A stretch of DNA of 64,000 nucleotides from an uncultured Bryobacteraceae bacterium (GTDB taxonomy: Bacteria; Acidobacteriota; Terriglobia; Bryobacterales; Bryobacteraceae): positions 62,001 through 126,000 of the forward strand of contig CALDSU010000010.1 in NCBI GenBank assembly GCA_937924525.1, read 5' to 3'. A program made the translations under genes and the position numbers. The notes under the pieces were generated by a model. The model saw nothing but the letters and a program-made list of their open reading frames with translations, had not been told where the DNA came from and searched no databases. Each line of letters opens with the position of its first letter. Positions within the stretch are counted from its first letter, which is position 1. This document shows, piece after piece, positions 51,087 through 60,222 of the stretch.

Positions 51087-52676
51087 ATGTTCGTCCCGCT
51101 GACTCCCCTCCGGTTTCTCCATCGCGCGATGGATCTGTATCCGAACAAAACGGGCGTGGTGTGCGGCGAACGGCGCCTGACCTACCGCGCCTTCGGCGAG
51201 CGTTGCGAGCGGCTGGGCTCGGCGCTCGAGCGCTCCGGCATTCGCCCCGGCGACCGCGTGGCGTTTCTCAGCTTCAATACGCACCGCCTGCTGGAGGGCT
51301 ATTTTGGCGTGATCCACGCCAAAGCGATCGTGATGCCCCTGAACGTGCGCCTGACCGCGGCGGAGCTCACGGCGATCCTGAATCACGCCGAAGCCCGCGT
51401 GCTGTTCTTTGAAAACGACTTCGCGGACCTAGTGGCGCGCCTGCGCCCCGCCTGCCCTTCCCTAGAGCGGTTTCTCTGTCTGGACGGCGGCCCCGCCGTC
51501 GCCGACGGCGCCTATGAGGATCTACTGGCCACGGGCGAGCCCGGCCGCGCCGACGTGATGAGCTTCGAGGAGGCGTCGATCGCCGAGCTGTTCTACACCA
51601 GCGGCAGCACCGGCGCGCCGAAGGGCGTGACGCTGTCGCACCGCACGCTGTATCTGCATGCGTTCCCCGTGGCGGCCACGTTCTTTCTCGACGACACGGT
51701 GGTCGACCTGCACACCATCCCGCTGTTTCACGCCAACGGCTGGGGGCGTCCGCAGGCGTCGACCATGATGGGCGCCACGCACGTCATGATCCGCCGTTTC
51801 GAGCCGGCGCGGGTGTTCCAGCTCATCGAACGGGAGCGGGTCACCACCATGGCGCTGGTGCCGACGATGGCCAACGCGCTGCTGAATGCGCCCGAGCGCG
51901 CACAGTACGACCTGTCCAGCCTGCGCGTGGTCTATACGGGCGGCGCCGCTTCCTCCCCGGAGCTGGTCGCGCGGGTGGAAGCCGCGCTCGGCTGCCCTTG
52001 TTATGCCGGCTACGGCTTGACCGAAACCGCGCCGGTGGCCACCAGTTCCCGCCAGAAATCCACCGTCGTCTACCGCGACGAGGCGGACCGCTGCGCCCGC
52101 CAGGCGATGGCTGGCTGGCCGGTTCCGGGCTGCGAAGTCCGCGTGGTCGATGCGGACCTGCGGGATGTGCCGCGCGACAGCAGCACCATCGGCGAGGTGG
52201 TGATTCGCGGCGACAACGTCATGACGGGTTATTACAAAGAGCCGGAAGCCACCCGCGCGGTGATGAGTGGCGCCTGGTTCCACACCGGCGACATGGCGGT
52301 TTGGGACGAGGAAGGCTACGTGCAGATCGTCGACCGCAAGAAGGACATCATCATCAGCGGCGGAGAGAACATCTCCTCCATCGAGGTCGAAAAAGCGATC
52401 TACTCGCATGCGGCGGTCTTTGAGTGTGCCGTGATTGGCGCGCCCGACGAGAAGTGGGGAGAAATCCCGGTGGCCATCGTCGTGCTCAAGGAGGGGCACG
52501 CCTTGACCGCCGCGGAGTTGTTGGCGTATCTGGAAGGCCGGATCGCCCGCTTCAAGATGCCGCGCGTCATTGAATTCACCGACCAGCCTCTCCCGAAAAC
52601 GGGCACCGGAAAGATCGTCAAGCGCGTCCTGCGGGAGCCCTTCTGGGAAGGGCGTGAACGGCGCGTCCACGGATAA
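51087..52676 (+). CDS. AMP-dependent acyl-CoA synthetase/ligase
   Basis: 529 residues from the ATG at 51087 with GGAAGGAGG just upstream. ANL-family motifs in order: A3 loop YTSGSTGAPKGV at about 170-181, YAGYGLTETAP (A5, about 309-319), GAWFHTGDMAVWDEEGYVQI (A7), DRKKDIIISGGENISSIEVE (A8) and PKTGTGKIVK with the adenylating Lys near 510. Known: activates a carboxylic acid to acyl-AMP and acyl-CoA; the pattern resembles medium/long-chain or aromatic acid CoA ligases. Substrate unknown. It is followed 50 bases later by a DapA-family gene on the same strand. Confidence 0.88.
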   Translation: MFVPLTPLRFLHRAMDLYPNKTGVVCGERRLTYRAFGERCERLGSALERSGIRPGDRVAFLSFNTHRLLEGYFGVIHAKAIVMPLNVRLTAAELTAILNHAEARVLFFENDFADLVARLRPACPSLERFLCLDGGPAVADGAYEDLLATGEPGRADVMSFEEASIAELFYTSGSTGAPKGVTLSHRTLYLHAFPVAATFFLDDTVVDLHTIPLFHANGWGRPQASTMMGATHVMIRRFEPARVFQLIERERVTTMALVPTMANALLNAPERAQYDLSSLRVVYTGGAASSPELVARVEAALGCPCYAGYGLTETAPVATSSRQKSTVVYRDEADRCARQAMAGWPVPGCEVRVVDADLRDVPRDSSTIGEVVIRGDNVMTGYYKEPEATRAVMSGAWFHTGDMAVWDEEGYVQIVDRKKDIIISGGENISSIEVEKAIYSHAAVFECAVIGAPDEKWGEIPVAIVVLKEGHALTAAELLAYLEGRIARFKMPRVIEFTDQPLPKTGTGKIVKRVLREPFWEGRERRVHG

Positions 52677-52726
52677 GGACGTCCGTCTGGCGGCGACCTG
52701 CCGGATTCGGTTAGGCTGATTCGTGT

Positions 52727-53674
52727 ATGGACCGCGAAACGTTCCGGCAGGAGATCGCGGGCAACCTGATTCCGTTGCCGACGCCGCTCGACCAGGACTA
52801 CCGCCTCGACCTGACGGCGCTTCGCCGGCTGGTCCGGCGCCTGTTGGACGCCGGTTTCCGCCGGGGCAACGGCGCGCTGCTGGCAGGGGGCGCGGCCGGG
52901 GAGTTCTCTACTCTCGAAATGGACGAACGCAAGGCGGTGCTGGACACGGTGCTGGAAGAAGCCGCGGGCGCCATGGCGGTGGTCTTCGGCGCGCAGGACA
53001 CCAGCACCTTTCGCATTGTGGAGCTGGCGCGTTTCGCCGAGCAGGCGGGCGCCGCAGGCGTACAGGTGGGCCCCACCTACTATGAGCCGGCAACGCCGGA
53101 CGATGTCTTCACCCTGTTCCAGACAGTGTCGGACCGTGCGGCGATTCCGTTGATGGCGTACAACACCTGGTGGACGGGGACGCAGGCCGACCTGGGCGTC
53201 GATCTCGCCGCCCGCCTGGTGGACATCGCCAATGTCGGCGCCCTTAAATGGAGCGCGCCCAACTACTTTCAATATGAGTGGGTTCTCCGGGAACTCGCGG
53301 GCCGGGTGGCCATCATCGACAACCTGGTGAACGAAGTGTACTCCCACATGATGGGGGCCGCCGGATTCGTCAGCCATTTGCCGCTGGCTTGGCCGGAATG
53401 GGGCTTACGGCTGTGGGGAGCTCTTCAACGGCGCGATTACGACGCCGCGCTGGTGATGCTGCGCGGATTCCGCATGCCGTACTACCGGCTGTCCTGGAAG
53501 ACTTTCGCCTACAGCGGCAGCGAGGCGCTGTTCGACAAGGCGATTCTGGAGATGATTGGCCTGCCGTGCGGTCCCGCACGGCCTCCGGCCCGGCCGCTGA
53601 CCGCCCAACTGAGGGAAGAGATCCGGCTCATGCTGCGCGAGGCAGGAGTCCCCGGCGTGCTCCCGGCGCCCTGA
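52727..53674 (+). CDS. Dihydrodipicolinate synthase/N-acetylneuraminate lyase family aldolase
   Basis: 315 residues. TIM-barrel aldolase of the DapA family: NLIPLPTPLDQDYRLDLTAL at the start, LLAGGAAGEFSTLEMDERKA (the GTTGE-like loop changed to GGAAGE), PLMAYNTWW (Tyr145) and GALKWSAPN with the Schiff-base Lys174. The GAAGEFxxL loop and tryptophans in the site differ from true DapA, so lysine biosynthesis is unlikely; an aldolase or dehydratase for a sugar acid or other 2-oxo acid is more probable (inference). A TAGGCT box lies 9 bases before the ATG. Convergent with the third TonB receptor. Confidence 0.82.
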   Translation: MDRETFRQEIAGNLIPLPTPLDQDYRLDLTALRRLVRRLLDAGFRRGNGALLAGGAAGEFSTLEMDERKAVLDTVLEEAAGAMAVVFGAQDTSTFRIVELARFAEQAGAAGVQVGPTYYEPATPDDVFTLFQTVSDRAAIPLMAYNTWWTGTQADLGVDLAARLVDIANVGALKWSAPNYFQYEWVLRELAGRVAIIDNLVNEVYSHMMGAAGFVSHLPLAWPEWGLRLWGALQRRDYDAALVMLRGFRMPYYRLSWKTFAYSGSEALFDKAILEMIGLPCGPARPPARPLTAQLREEIRLMLREAGVPGVLPAP

Positions 53675-53693
53675 GTCCGCCGGCGGTTTCCCG

Positions 53694-56045
53694 CTACAGG
53701 CGAAAGCGCACCTGCACGGTCACTTGGCGTCCCGGCGCGATCGCCGTGCCGGAAAACAGGCCGCTGAAGTTGATCACGTTCAGGCGGTTGGCGGCGTTCC
53801 GCACGTCGCACTGGAGGGTGACGGAGCGCGATGCGCGCTCCCACAGGCGAATCCCGGCGCCGAAGTCCAGACTGAAATTGGGGCCGAGACGCCCGCGGCT
53901 TTCGTTCACGCGGTCGAGAATGGCTGGCGAGATTCCTGGGCCGGGGGGATGGTTATCATCGTCGTCGTCGCCATCATCATCATCGTCATCGTCATCAGCC
54001 AACTCGACCGGCAAGCCGCTGCCATAGCGGACGCCCGAGATCAGCCAGAACCGCCGGTGTGGCTCGATGCGGACCTGCGCCGCGACGGTGTTGCGCTGGT
54101 CCTGGGAGATGGGGAATCGCTCGACCACGTTGCGCAGTTCCTCCGCCGCGCCGCCGCGCAGAAACAGGCCGCCGGTAACCGGCGAGGAGGCGACTCCCTT
54201 CATGTTCGAGTAGCTGGCGAGGGACGAGAGCCCGCGCCACCGGGGCATCTCCAGGCGCAACTCCGTACCCTGAATCCGGGCCGTATCAAAGCTGATCGGG
54301 AACGAAACGCCCGTATTCAGGAATACGTCGTCGTCGAAGTAGTGGCGGAAGGTCCGCCAGTAGTGAGTCGCGTCCAGGCGCAGGCGGTGGCCGAGCGGTT
54401 TGCGGATGCCCGCTTCGAAGAAGTTCGCGCGGCTGGCGGGCACGTCAAGCAGGCCCCGGAACTGTGGCAGGTCCAACCGGCCCGCGCCGGAACTCAGCAG
54501 CAGATTCTCCTGCGGCGGGGGCTGGAACACACGGTCGTATGCCGCGCGGAGCAGCAGATCGGCGGCGGGGATGTAATAGCTGATCGCCAGGCGGGGACTC
54601 CAGGCCGTGTCGCGGACCAACAACCGGTGGTGATCGAGGCGCAAGCCCGCCATGGCGGAAAAGTTGCCCAGCCGCACGTGGTCCTGAACAAAGGCGGAGG
54701 CATCCACGCCGCGCCGCCGGTCGCGAAAATCCACGGCGAAGTCCGGTACATCGTCCGGCTTGGCCGCGCGGAACTGCTCACGGAGGCGGCTGGAGCGGAA
54801 GTCGCCGCCGAACTTCCAGGTATGCCGCTCGCCTTCCCTGGTGACGGTTCCCACCAGGGCGCCTTCGCGCAACCCGCGGTTCTGCTCGGCGAACAGGGGC
54901 GTCGCCAGCGGATTGCTCCACAACCTGGACGAGAGGTCGCGGACCATGCCGCGCGCGGAGCCGAGAACGCGGCTGGAGAACATGTGCTGGTAGTGAACCT
55001 GGCCGGCCGATTCGCCGTTCCGGCGGTCCTGACGCTGTCCGGCGGCCTGCTGAAGCGGGTCGTTCGGAACCAGGAATCCCGTGCGGTTCGATCGGAAGTA
55101 GAACGTCAGGCGGTCGCCCAGCCCCAGGTTTTGTTCCCACCGGCCATGCACGCCGGAAGCTGCGCCGTGGTTCGAAAAGTTTTCGAGCGCGGGCGGGTCC
55201 AGGTGCCGGTCCGTTCCGCCGCCATAGGCCCCCAGGGAAAAAGCATGCGTCTCGGCGCGGTACAGATGGGCCAAGGAGGCGAAGTAGGAGGCATAGCTGC
55301 CGGCCTGCCAGGCCGCCTCGGTGCGATGCCCGTCCTGGCCGGCCCGCCGGGTGTCGAGGGCGATCACGCCGCCGAGCCGCCGTCCATATTCGGCCGGAAT
55401 GCCCGCGGTCAGCACGCTCACCGCTTCGAATTCGCTGTTCTCAAAAGCGGGCGCAAACGCCAGGGACCGGTTATCGTAGAGCGGCATGCCGTCGATCACG
55501 TACTGGGTGTCGTACTCGCTGCCGCGCGGATGCAGCACCGCGTTCGCCTCCAGCAGCCAGCCCGGCATCGTGGTCACCACGTCAATGGTGCTGCGTCCCA
55601 GAGTGGTTCCGAGCGTTTCCTCAAGCTGGCGGCGTCCGGCGTGGGTGACCAGGCCGGGCTGCGACGGGTCCAGCAGCGGAGCGTCGGTGCGGACGACGAT
55701 CTCGGTGGAGACCGCCGAAATTTGCAGCGTGACGCGCCGCTCCTGCGGCACGGCCGAGCGCACCTCCACCTGCTCGCTGAAGTCCTCGAAGCCGGAATGG
55801 GTCACCCGCAGGCGATACCGGCCGGGAGGAAGGCGGGTCAGCCGTCCGGCGCCGTTTCCGTCCGCGTCGGCCGCCGCGTGAAAATCCGGTTGATTCCCGT
55901 CAAGCTGGATCCGGGCGGCGACCGGCCGCCCGGCCGGATCCCGCACCGTCAGGCGGAGTTCGGCTTCCATCACCTGCCCGAAGACCGGGCGGGCGACCGC
56001 TCCTGCCAGGCATGCCGCCACCGTGACCAGCGCGCGGAGTTGCAT
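53694..56045 (-). CDS. TonB-dependent receptor with a poly-aspartate loop
   Basis: 783 residues from the ATG at 56045 (signal peptide LRALVTVAACLAGAVARPVF). Order: carboxypeptidase-like domain (LRLTVRDPAGRPVAARIQLD to RVTLQISAVS), plug (VTHAGRRQLEETLGTTLGRS, YVIDGMPLYDNRSLAFAPAF, VLTAGIPAEYGRRLGGVIAL) and a barrel ending VTVQVRFRL. The final residue is Leu rather than Phe. Smaller than the other two receptors. A run of 13 Asp interrupted by one Gly lies at about residues 684-697, between predicted strands, so in a loop. Ligand unknown; a cation-binding loop is inference. Divergent from der with about 100 bases between starts. Confidence 0.85.
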   Translation of the reverse strand: MQLRALVTVAACLAGAVARPVFGQVMEAELRLTVRDPAGRPVAARIQLDGNQPDFHAAADADGNGAGRLTRLPPGRYRLRVTHSGFEDFSEQVEVRSAVPQERRVTLQISAVSTEIVVRTDAPLLDPSQPGLVTHAGRRQLEETLGTTLGRSTIDVVTTMPGWLLEANAVLHPRGSEYDTQYVIDGMPLYDNRSLAFAPAFENSEFEAVSVLTAGIPAEYGRRLGGVIALDTRRAGQDGHRTEAAWQAGSYASYFASLAHLYRAETHAFSLGAYGGGTDRHLDPPALENFSNHGAASGVHGRWEQNLGLGDRLTFYFRSNRTGFLVPNDPLQQAAGQRQDRRNGESAGQVHYQHMFSSRVLGSARGMVRDLSSRLWSNPLATPLFAEQNRGLREGALVGTVTREGERHTWKFGGDFRSSRLREQFRAAKPDDVPDFAVDFRDRRRGVDASAFVQDHVRLGNFSAMAGLRLDHHRLLVRDTAWSPRLAISYYIPAADLLLRAAYDRVFQPPPQENLLLSSGAGRLDLPQFRGLLDVPASRANFFEAGIRKPLGHRLRLDATHYWRTFRHYFDDDVFLNTGVSFPISFDTARIQGTELRLEMPRWRGLSSLASYSNMKGVASSPVTGGLFLRGGAAEELRNVVERFPISQDQRNTVAAQVRIEPHRRFWLISGVRYGSGLPVELADDDDDDDDGDDDDDNHPPGPGISPAILDRVNESRGRLGPNFSLDFGAGIRLWERASRSVTLQCDVRNAANRLNVINFSGLFSGTAIAPGRQVTVQVRFRL
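53955..53996 (-). repeat. GAT/GAC trinucleotide repeat encoding poly-Asp
   Basis: Fourteen consecutive codons on the minus strand are GAT or GAC except for one GGC, giving Asp8-Gly-Asp5. The mix of GAT and GAC with stretches of identical units (GAT x4, GAC x3) suggests growth by slippage in whole codons, so the reading frame is kept. Confidence 0.85.
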
Positions 56046-56134
56046 GAATTCTTTATCTGACTCCAGCGGGCGACTCTCCGTCAATGAACGGGAGGAGGCC
56101 GCCCGAATCTTCGGCCGCCGGGGCCTCTCGATGC

Positions 56135-56140
56135 TACGAT
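56135..56140 (+). promoter_or_regulatory. Putative -10 box (TACGAT) of der
   Basis: TACGAT ends 9 bases before the ATG at 56150 and no Shine-Dalgarno lies between, fitting a nearly leaderless der transcript. Confidence 0.35.
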
Positions 56141-56149
56141 GAGCCGCAG

Positions 56150-57460
56150 ATGGCCACCACCGAAAGGCTGCCGTCCGTGGTCATCGTCGGACGGCCGAAC
56201 GTCGGGAAATCCACGCTTTTTAACCGCATCACCGGGCAGCGGCGCTCCATCGTCGGCGACGAGCCGGGCATCACCCGCGACCGTATTCACGGCGAAGCGG
56301 AACACCGCGGCAAGCGCTTCGAGGTGGTCGATACGGGAGGTATCGTCGTCAATGACGCCGATTATATCCCCAGCCAGGTGCTCCGCCAGGCCCGCGTAGC
56401 GCTGGAGCAGGCCGCGCATATCATCTTTCTGATCGATGGCCGGGCGGAGATCACCGGCGCGGACCGCGAACTCGCCCGCTTGCTCCGTCGCCTGGGGAAA
56501 CCGGTGACGGTGGCGGTCAACAAGATCGACGTCGAGAAGCGGGAGATCCTGGCCCACGAGTTCCACGAACTGGCTCTGGGCGAGGTGTTTGCCGTTTCCG
56601 CCGAGCATGGGCTGGGCGTGGACGAACTGCTGGACCACATTGCCGCGCCGCTGCCGGAGCCAGCCCGCGAAGCAGAGTCCGGCCCGCCCCGCCGGATCAA
56701 AGTCGCGATCATCGGACGGCCGAACGTGGGCAAGTCCACCCTGCTGAACGCCCTCACCGGCCAGGAAAGGGCGATTGTGTCTCCGGTGGCCGGCACCACG
56801 CGCGACGCGGTCGATGAAAGCGTGCGGCACCAGGGCACCGAGTACGTCTTCATCGACACGGCGGGCATTCGCCGGAAGGGCAAGACGCGGCTGATGGCGG
56901 AAAAGCTGAGCGTGGTGATGGCCCGCCGCCACATCCGCCTGGCCGATGTCGTGCTCATGGTGATGGACGCCAGCGAAGGCGTCCTGGGTCTGGACGCCAC
57001 CATCGCCGGCTATGCCCACGAAGGCGGACGGGCCCTGATCCTGGCCGTGAACAAATGGGACCTGATCGAGGAAACCGGCAAGCGCCGCTTCGAGCGCGAC
57101 CTCCGCGACGAAATGAAGTTCCTCGATTACGCCCCCGTGCGTTTCCTGTCCGCGCTGCAAGGCGAGGGCATTCGCGGCCTGTTTCGCACCATCCGCGAAG
57201 CCTACGAATCCGCTTCCTTCCGAGTCCCCACCGGCGAATTGAACCGCTTCGTCGAGGCGCTGCGATTCGAAGATCGGAAGATTTACTACCTGACCCAGGC
57301 CGCGGTGCGCCCGCCGACCTTCGTGGCGTTCGTGGACCGCGGCGGACCGCTGCACTTTTCCCACGAGCGGTACCTGATCAACCAGTTGCGTAAACGGTTC
57401 GGCTTCGCGGGCACCCCCGTGGTGCTGAAGACCAGGATCAAGGGAAAAAATCCCCGGTAG
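56150..57460 (+). CDS. der: Ribosome biogenesis GTPase Der (EngA)
   Basis: 436 residues from the ATG at 56150; an upstream in-frame extension carries no homology. Two tandem GTPase domains, unique to Der: first G1 GRPNVGKS at 14-21, switch GITRDR near 40-45 and DTGG at 61-64; second G1 GRPNVGKS near 188, GTTRDAVDES and DTAGIRRKGKT; both NKxD motifs (NKID, NKWD). The C-terminal KH-like domain ends PVVLKTRIKGKNPR. Known: essential factor in 50S subunit assembly. Single gene; it is followed 66 bases later by an exported propeller protein. Confidence 0.96.
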   Translation: MATTERLPSVVIVGRPNVGKSTLFNRITGQRRSIVGDEPGITRDRIHGEAEHRGKRFEVVDTGGIVVNDADYIPSQVLRQARVALEQAAHIIFLIDGRAEITGADRELARLLRRLGKPVTVAVNKIDVEKREILAHEFHELALGEVFAVSAEHGLGVDELLDHIAAPLPEPAREAESGPPRRIKVAIIGRPNVGKSTLLNALTGQERAIVSPVAGTTRDAVDESVRHQGTEYVFIDTAGIRRKGKTRLMAEKLSVVMARRHIRLADVVLMVMDASEGVLGLDATIAGYAHEGGRALILAVNKWDLIEETGKRRFERDLRDEMKFLDYAPVRFLSALQGEGIRGLFRTIREAYESASFRVPTGELNRFVEALRFEDRKIYYLTQAAVRPPTFVAFVDRGGPLHFSHERYLINQLRKRFGFAGTPVVLKTRIKGKNPR

Positions 57461-57526
57461 ATAATTGCTTGGGACAAGCCCGGCGGTTGTGGTGTAATGC
57501 CTTTTGCAGCGGAGGCAGCACCTGAC

Positions 57527-58600
57527 ATGAAGCGGTTTACCATTAGCGCGATCTTTGTTTCCCTGCTCGTTGGGGGAGCGGCTTTCGGCCCCGGCGCGCG
57601 ACGCGGCGCGGCCCAGGCGGGAGCGTCCGGAGTGAGTGGGCAGGGCAAGTACCGGTTCCGCGTCCTCTACACGTCCAGCCACCTGCCGCCGGAAGCGCAA
57701 CGCGTGCTCAAAGCGGCCCACGGCGGCTTTGCCGTCGACCGGCGTCCGGGACGCGGCGAGGCGTATTTCGCCTTGCCCGGCGCCGGCATCATTCAGATCA
57801 GTTCCGACTTCCGATCCACCCGCATGGTGGAGACCGCCCCCGAAGTCCGGGACACCAACATGCACAACACCACGCTTTGGTACGCCCCGGATGGCACGCC
57901 GTATCTGACGTTCCCGGGCAACGCGGTGGGGCGCGTCTTCACGACGTCGCTGGATGGCGAACTGGTGCACACCTTGTCCGCGCCGGACGGCAGCAAGGAT
58001 CTGGGGCACCCGATCGCGACGGATTATTTCGCCGGCCGCGGCAACCTGGTGCCGACCGATGTCGAGCAGGTGGACGGTCTGCTCTACGTCGCCACCGGCT
58101 ATTCCAATCTCGATTTCGTGCTGACGGCGAAGATCCTGAGCTTTCGTCCCTTCCGCGCCGAATGGTACGATCTCGCGTTCGGCGGCAAGGGCTCCGGCCC
58201 CGGCCAGTTCGGCACCGGGCACGGCATTACTGTCCCTCCGGGAACCACGCGTATCGACGTCGCTGACCGCCCCAACTCCGAGATTGACCGCTTCACCCGG
58301 CATGGCCAATACCTGTCGACGTTGCGCATGCCGCTCGGATCGTTTCCCTGCGACATCTTCTATGAAGGCAACTACGCCGTGGTCGGCTCGCTGCACGGTC
58401 CCGATCGGAGCAAGGGGGCGCCGATCTATCTCCTCGAGAACGACCAGCTCGTCTCGACTATCATGCCGAAAGAAGACCTGGGGTTGGCCAACTTCCAGCA
58501 CATCCACAACGCCGCCATGCGGATCGTGGGCGGCAAGATCTATATCCTGGCGCAGGCCTGGAATCCGGGCGACTTCGCCATCCTGGAGCAGGTGCTGTAG
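57527..58600 (+). CDS. Secreted NHL/six-bladed beta-propeller protein
   Basis: 357 residues from the ATG at 57527 (GGAGG ten bases upstream); signal peptide FTISAIFVSLLVGGAAFG. The mature part has propeller-like blades: GEAYFALPGAGIIQISSDFR, TPYLTFPGNAVGRVFTTSLD, NLVPTDVEQVDGLLYVATGY, FGGKGSGPGQFGTGHGITVP (a clear NHL signature), RFTRHGQYLSTLRMPLGSFP and a final FAILEQVL. Known: NHL propellers are binding scaffolds and some are lyases (peptidylglycine-amidating). Conserved histidines (DTNMHNTT, FQHIHNAAMR) could bind a metal as in that lyase. Function unassigned. Confidence 0.7.
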   Translation: MKRFTISAIFVSLLVGGAAFGPGARRGAAQAGASGVSGQGKYRFRVLYTSSHLPPEAQRVLKAAHGGFAVDRRPGRGEAYFALPGAGIIQISSDFRSTRMVETAPEVRDTNMHNTTLWYAPDGTPYLTFPGNAVGRVFTTSLDGELVHTLSAPDGSKDLGHPIATDYFAGRGNLVPTDVEQVDGLLYVATGYSNLDFVLTAKILSFRPFRAEWYDLAFGGKGSGPGQFGTGHGITVPPGTTRIDVADRPNSEIDRFTRHGQYLSTLRMPLGSFPCDIFYEGNYAVVGSLHGPDRSKGAPIYLLENDQLVSTIMPKEDLGLANFQHIHNAAMRIVGGKIYILAQAWNPGDFAILEQVL

Positions 58601-58619
58601 CGGGCCGGGCGTGGGGAAT

Positions 58620-58652
58620 GGGACGGCGGCAGGCCTGGTCCCTGCCGGTCCC
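58620..58652. terminator. Bidirectional hairpin between convergent genes
   Basis: GGGAC plus CGGCAGG pair with CCTGCCG plus GTCCC (12 pairs, a 2-base bulge, 7-base loop), 20 bases after the propeller gene stop and 82 bases from the convergent glycosyltransferase stop. Confidence 0.55.
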
Positions 58653-58734
58653 GGCTCCTCGGTCCGGGCACGGTGTGGAGTTGCGAAGGTTCCGAGCCAC
58701 GAACGGGACGATGATTGTCGACGCGGGCGGTTAG

Positions 58735-60222
58735 TTAGGGCGGGGCTTCGTAGAGAACGCACGAACCCAGGTCCGCTCCCGGTTGGCGGTGGCGGCGAAC
58801 GAACGCGATGAGCCGCCGGGGCGCGGCGCCGCCGGGCCAGTCTTCATTGACGCAAACGACGGGAAACCGGCCCGCCGCGAGGGCGGCGATCAACTGGTCT
58901 TCCCCGTGGCGGCCGAGGGCGGTGCTTGCCGGCAGGTCGAACGGCGTCGGATTGCGCAGACCCGCAGCCAGATAAAGCCCCCCGGCGTCGTTGGTGATCA
59001 GCAGAGGCCGTTTGCCGGCCCGCATGGTGTCTTCGAGGCGCGCCACGGTGGCTTGAAATGTCTCCGCTTGTTCGCGATTCATCCACATGCCGCGATAGGG
59101 GTGGATGGCGGCGGGCGCCCACTTGCCCGTAAATAAAATGTGGGCGAGGGGCCGCGCGCCGACCCACAGCCACCCGCAGACGACCCATGCCACCGCGGCG
59201 CGCGACAGCCAGGCCGGCGCCCGTTCCAAATGACGCCACGCGTAGACCAAAGCCAGCAGGAGAATGGGCGCCGCGTTGAGGAAGTGGGACCACAGCGCGT
59301 GCGGAACCAGTAGGGAAAGCCCGGCGGCGGAGAAAAAGAGCGCGGGCCAGGCCCGGTCCGGTTCACGAGCTGCCGCGCGGCCGAAGGCGGCGGCCAGGAG
59401 TCCGAGACTCAGCGGCGTCAGCAGCAAAAGCAGATACGACGAAAACAGCAGGTCGAGCAGGCCTCGGAAGTTGCCGGCGGCAGCCAACTGCTTGCGCAAT
59501 TCCACGGCGGGCGCAAACCGGTCGAGGGCCAACTGGACGTAGCGGGTTTTGTTCAGCAGGACGTAGTCGGCGAAGGCGGGCGCGGCATCGGAGAACAGCA
59601 CCGGCGCCAGCAGCAGCAAGGTGAGCGCGGCGTACAGCCCACCCGCGAGCGCGGCGCGGCCCAACCGCAACCTGGCGGGAAGGGACGAGTCCCCCAGGAT
59701 GACCAGCAGCAGCGCTCCGCACGCCGCCAAGCCAACGTGGTACTTGGCGGCGGTGCTCAAGGCCGCCGCCGCCGCGGCCAGCACCAGCCAGCGCGGCGTC
59801 TTGGTCTCCCGCCACGACAACGCCGCACGGTAGCAGGCCAGCAGAAACACCATCGCCAGCGGGCTGTAATAGCTGAAGTGCTGGAGGGTAAACAGGAGCG
59901 TCGCCACCAGCAACCGGCCGCGGCCGGGCAGCCGCAATTGCCCGGCGATGCGCGCGGCCAGCGCCAGCGTCGCCAGTTGGATCACTGCAAACAGCAGGCG
60001 CAGCGCGAGCAGTCTTCCGCCGCCGGCCCGCGCCAAGGGCTCCGCCAGCCAAACCGCCAGCGGCGTGGACCCAAAGAAGACGTCCCGGTAGAGGGTTTCT
60101 CCAGCCGCTACCCGCGTGACAACTTGCAGGAACCAACTCTCGTCCGTCAGGATGGGCGGTCCCAGCAGGCAGCGGTACAGGACTAAAGCGGCGAGCGCCG
60201 TCGGCCACCACCGGTCCCTCAC
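58735..60222 (-). CDS. Polytopic membrane glycosyltransferase-like protein (GT39/ArnT-type)
   Basis: 495 residues from GTG 60222, which overlaps the methyltransferase stop (GTGA). An in-frame extension to 60321 overlaps that gene and is rejected. About 10-12 membrane helices. The first periplasmic loop reads GPPILTDESWFLQVVTRVAA with the Asp-Glu pair characteristic of GT-C enzymes (DE motif), followed by GETLYRDVFFGSTPLAVWLA. A soluble C-terminal part (LLITNDAGGLYLAAGLRNPT) follows. Known: GT-C enzymes use polyprenyl-phosphate sugars in the periplasm. Inferred: attaches a sugar to a lipid or envelope glycan made by this operon. Confidence 0.75.
   Translation of the reverse strand: MRDRWWPTALAALVLYRCLLGPPILTDESWFLQVVTRVAAGETLYRDVFFGSTPLAVWLAEPLARAGGGRLLALRLLFAVIQLATLALAARIAGQLRLPGRGRLLVATLLFTLQHFSYYSPLAMVFLLACYRAALSWRETKTPRWLVLAAAAAALSTAAKYHVGLAACGALLLVILGDSSLPARLRLGRAALAGGLYAALTLLLLAPVLFSDAAPAFADYVLLNKTRYVQLALDRFAPAVELRKQLAAAGNFRGLLDLLFSSYLLLLLTPLSLGLLAAAFGRAAAREPDRAWPALFFSAAGLSLLVPHALWSHFLNAAPILLLALVYAWRHLERAPAWLSRAAVAWVVCGWLWVGARPLAHILFTGKWAPAAIHPYRGMWMNREQAETFQATVARLEDTMRAGKRPLLITNDAGGLYLAAGLRNPTPFDLPASTALGRHGEDQLIAALAAGRFPVVCVNEDWPGGAAPRRLIAFVRRHRQPGADLGSCVLYEAPP

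Noticed and set aside
52727-53674. Lysine-biosynthesis DapA
   Set aside because: The Schiff-base Lys and Tyr are kept but the substrate loop (GGAAGE) and nearby tryptophans differ, and no lysine genes are nearby. Called as family member only.
53724-56060. 778-codon open frame antisense to the third TonB receptor
   Set aside because: No domain, no signal, and mirrors the receptor codon for codon; an antisense shadow.
56081-58762. 893-codon open frame antisense to der and the propeller gene
   Set aside because: High GC leaves long open antisense frames throughout this window. The plus strand here encodes Der and a secreted propeller with clear motifs; the antisense frame shows none.
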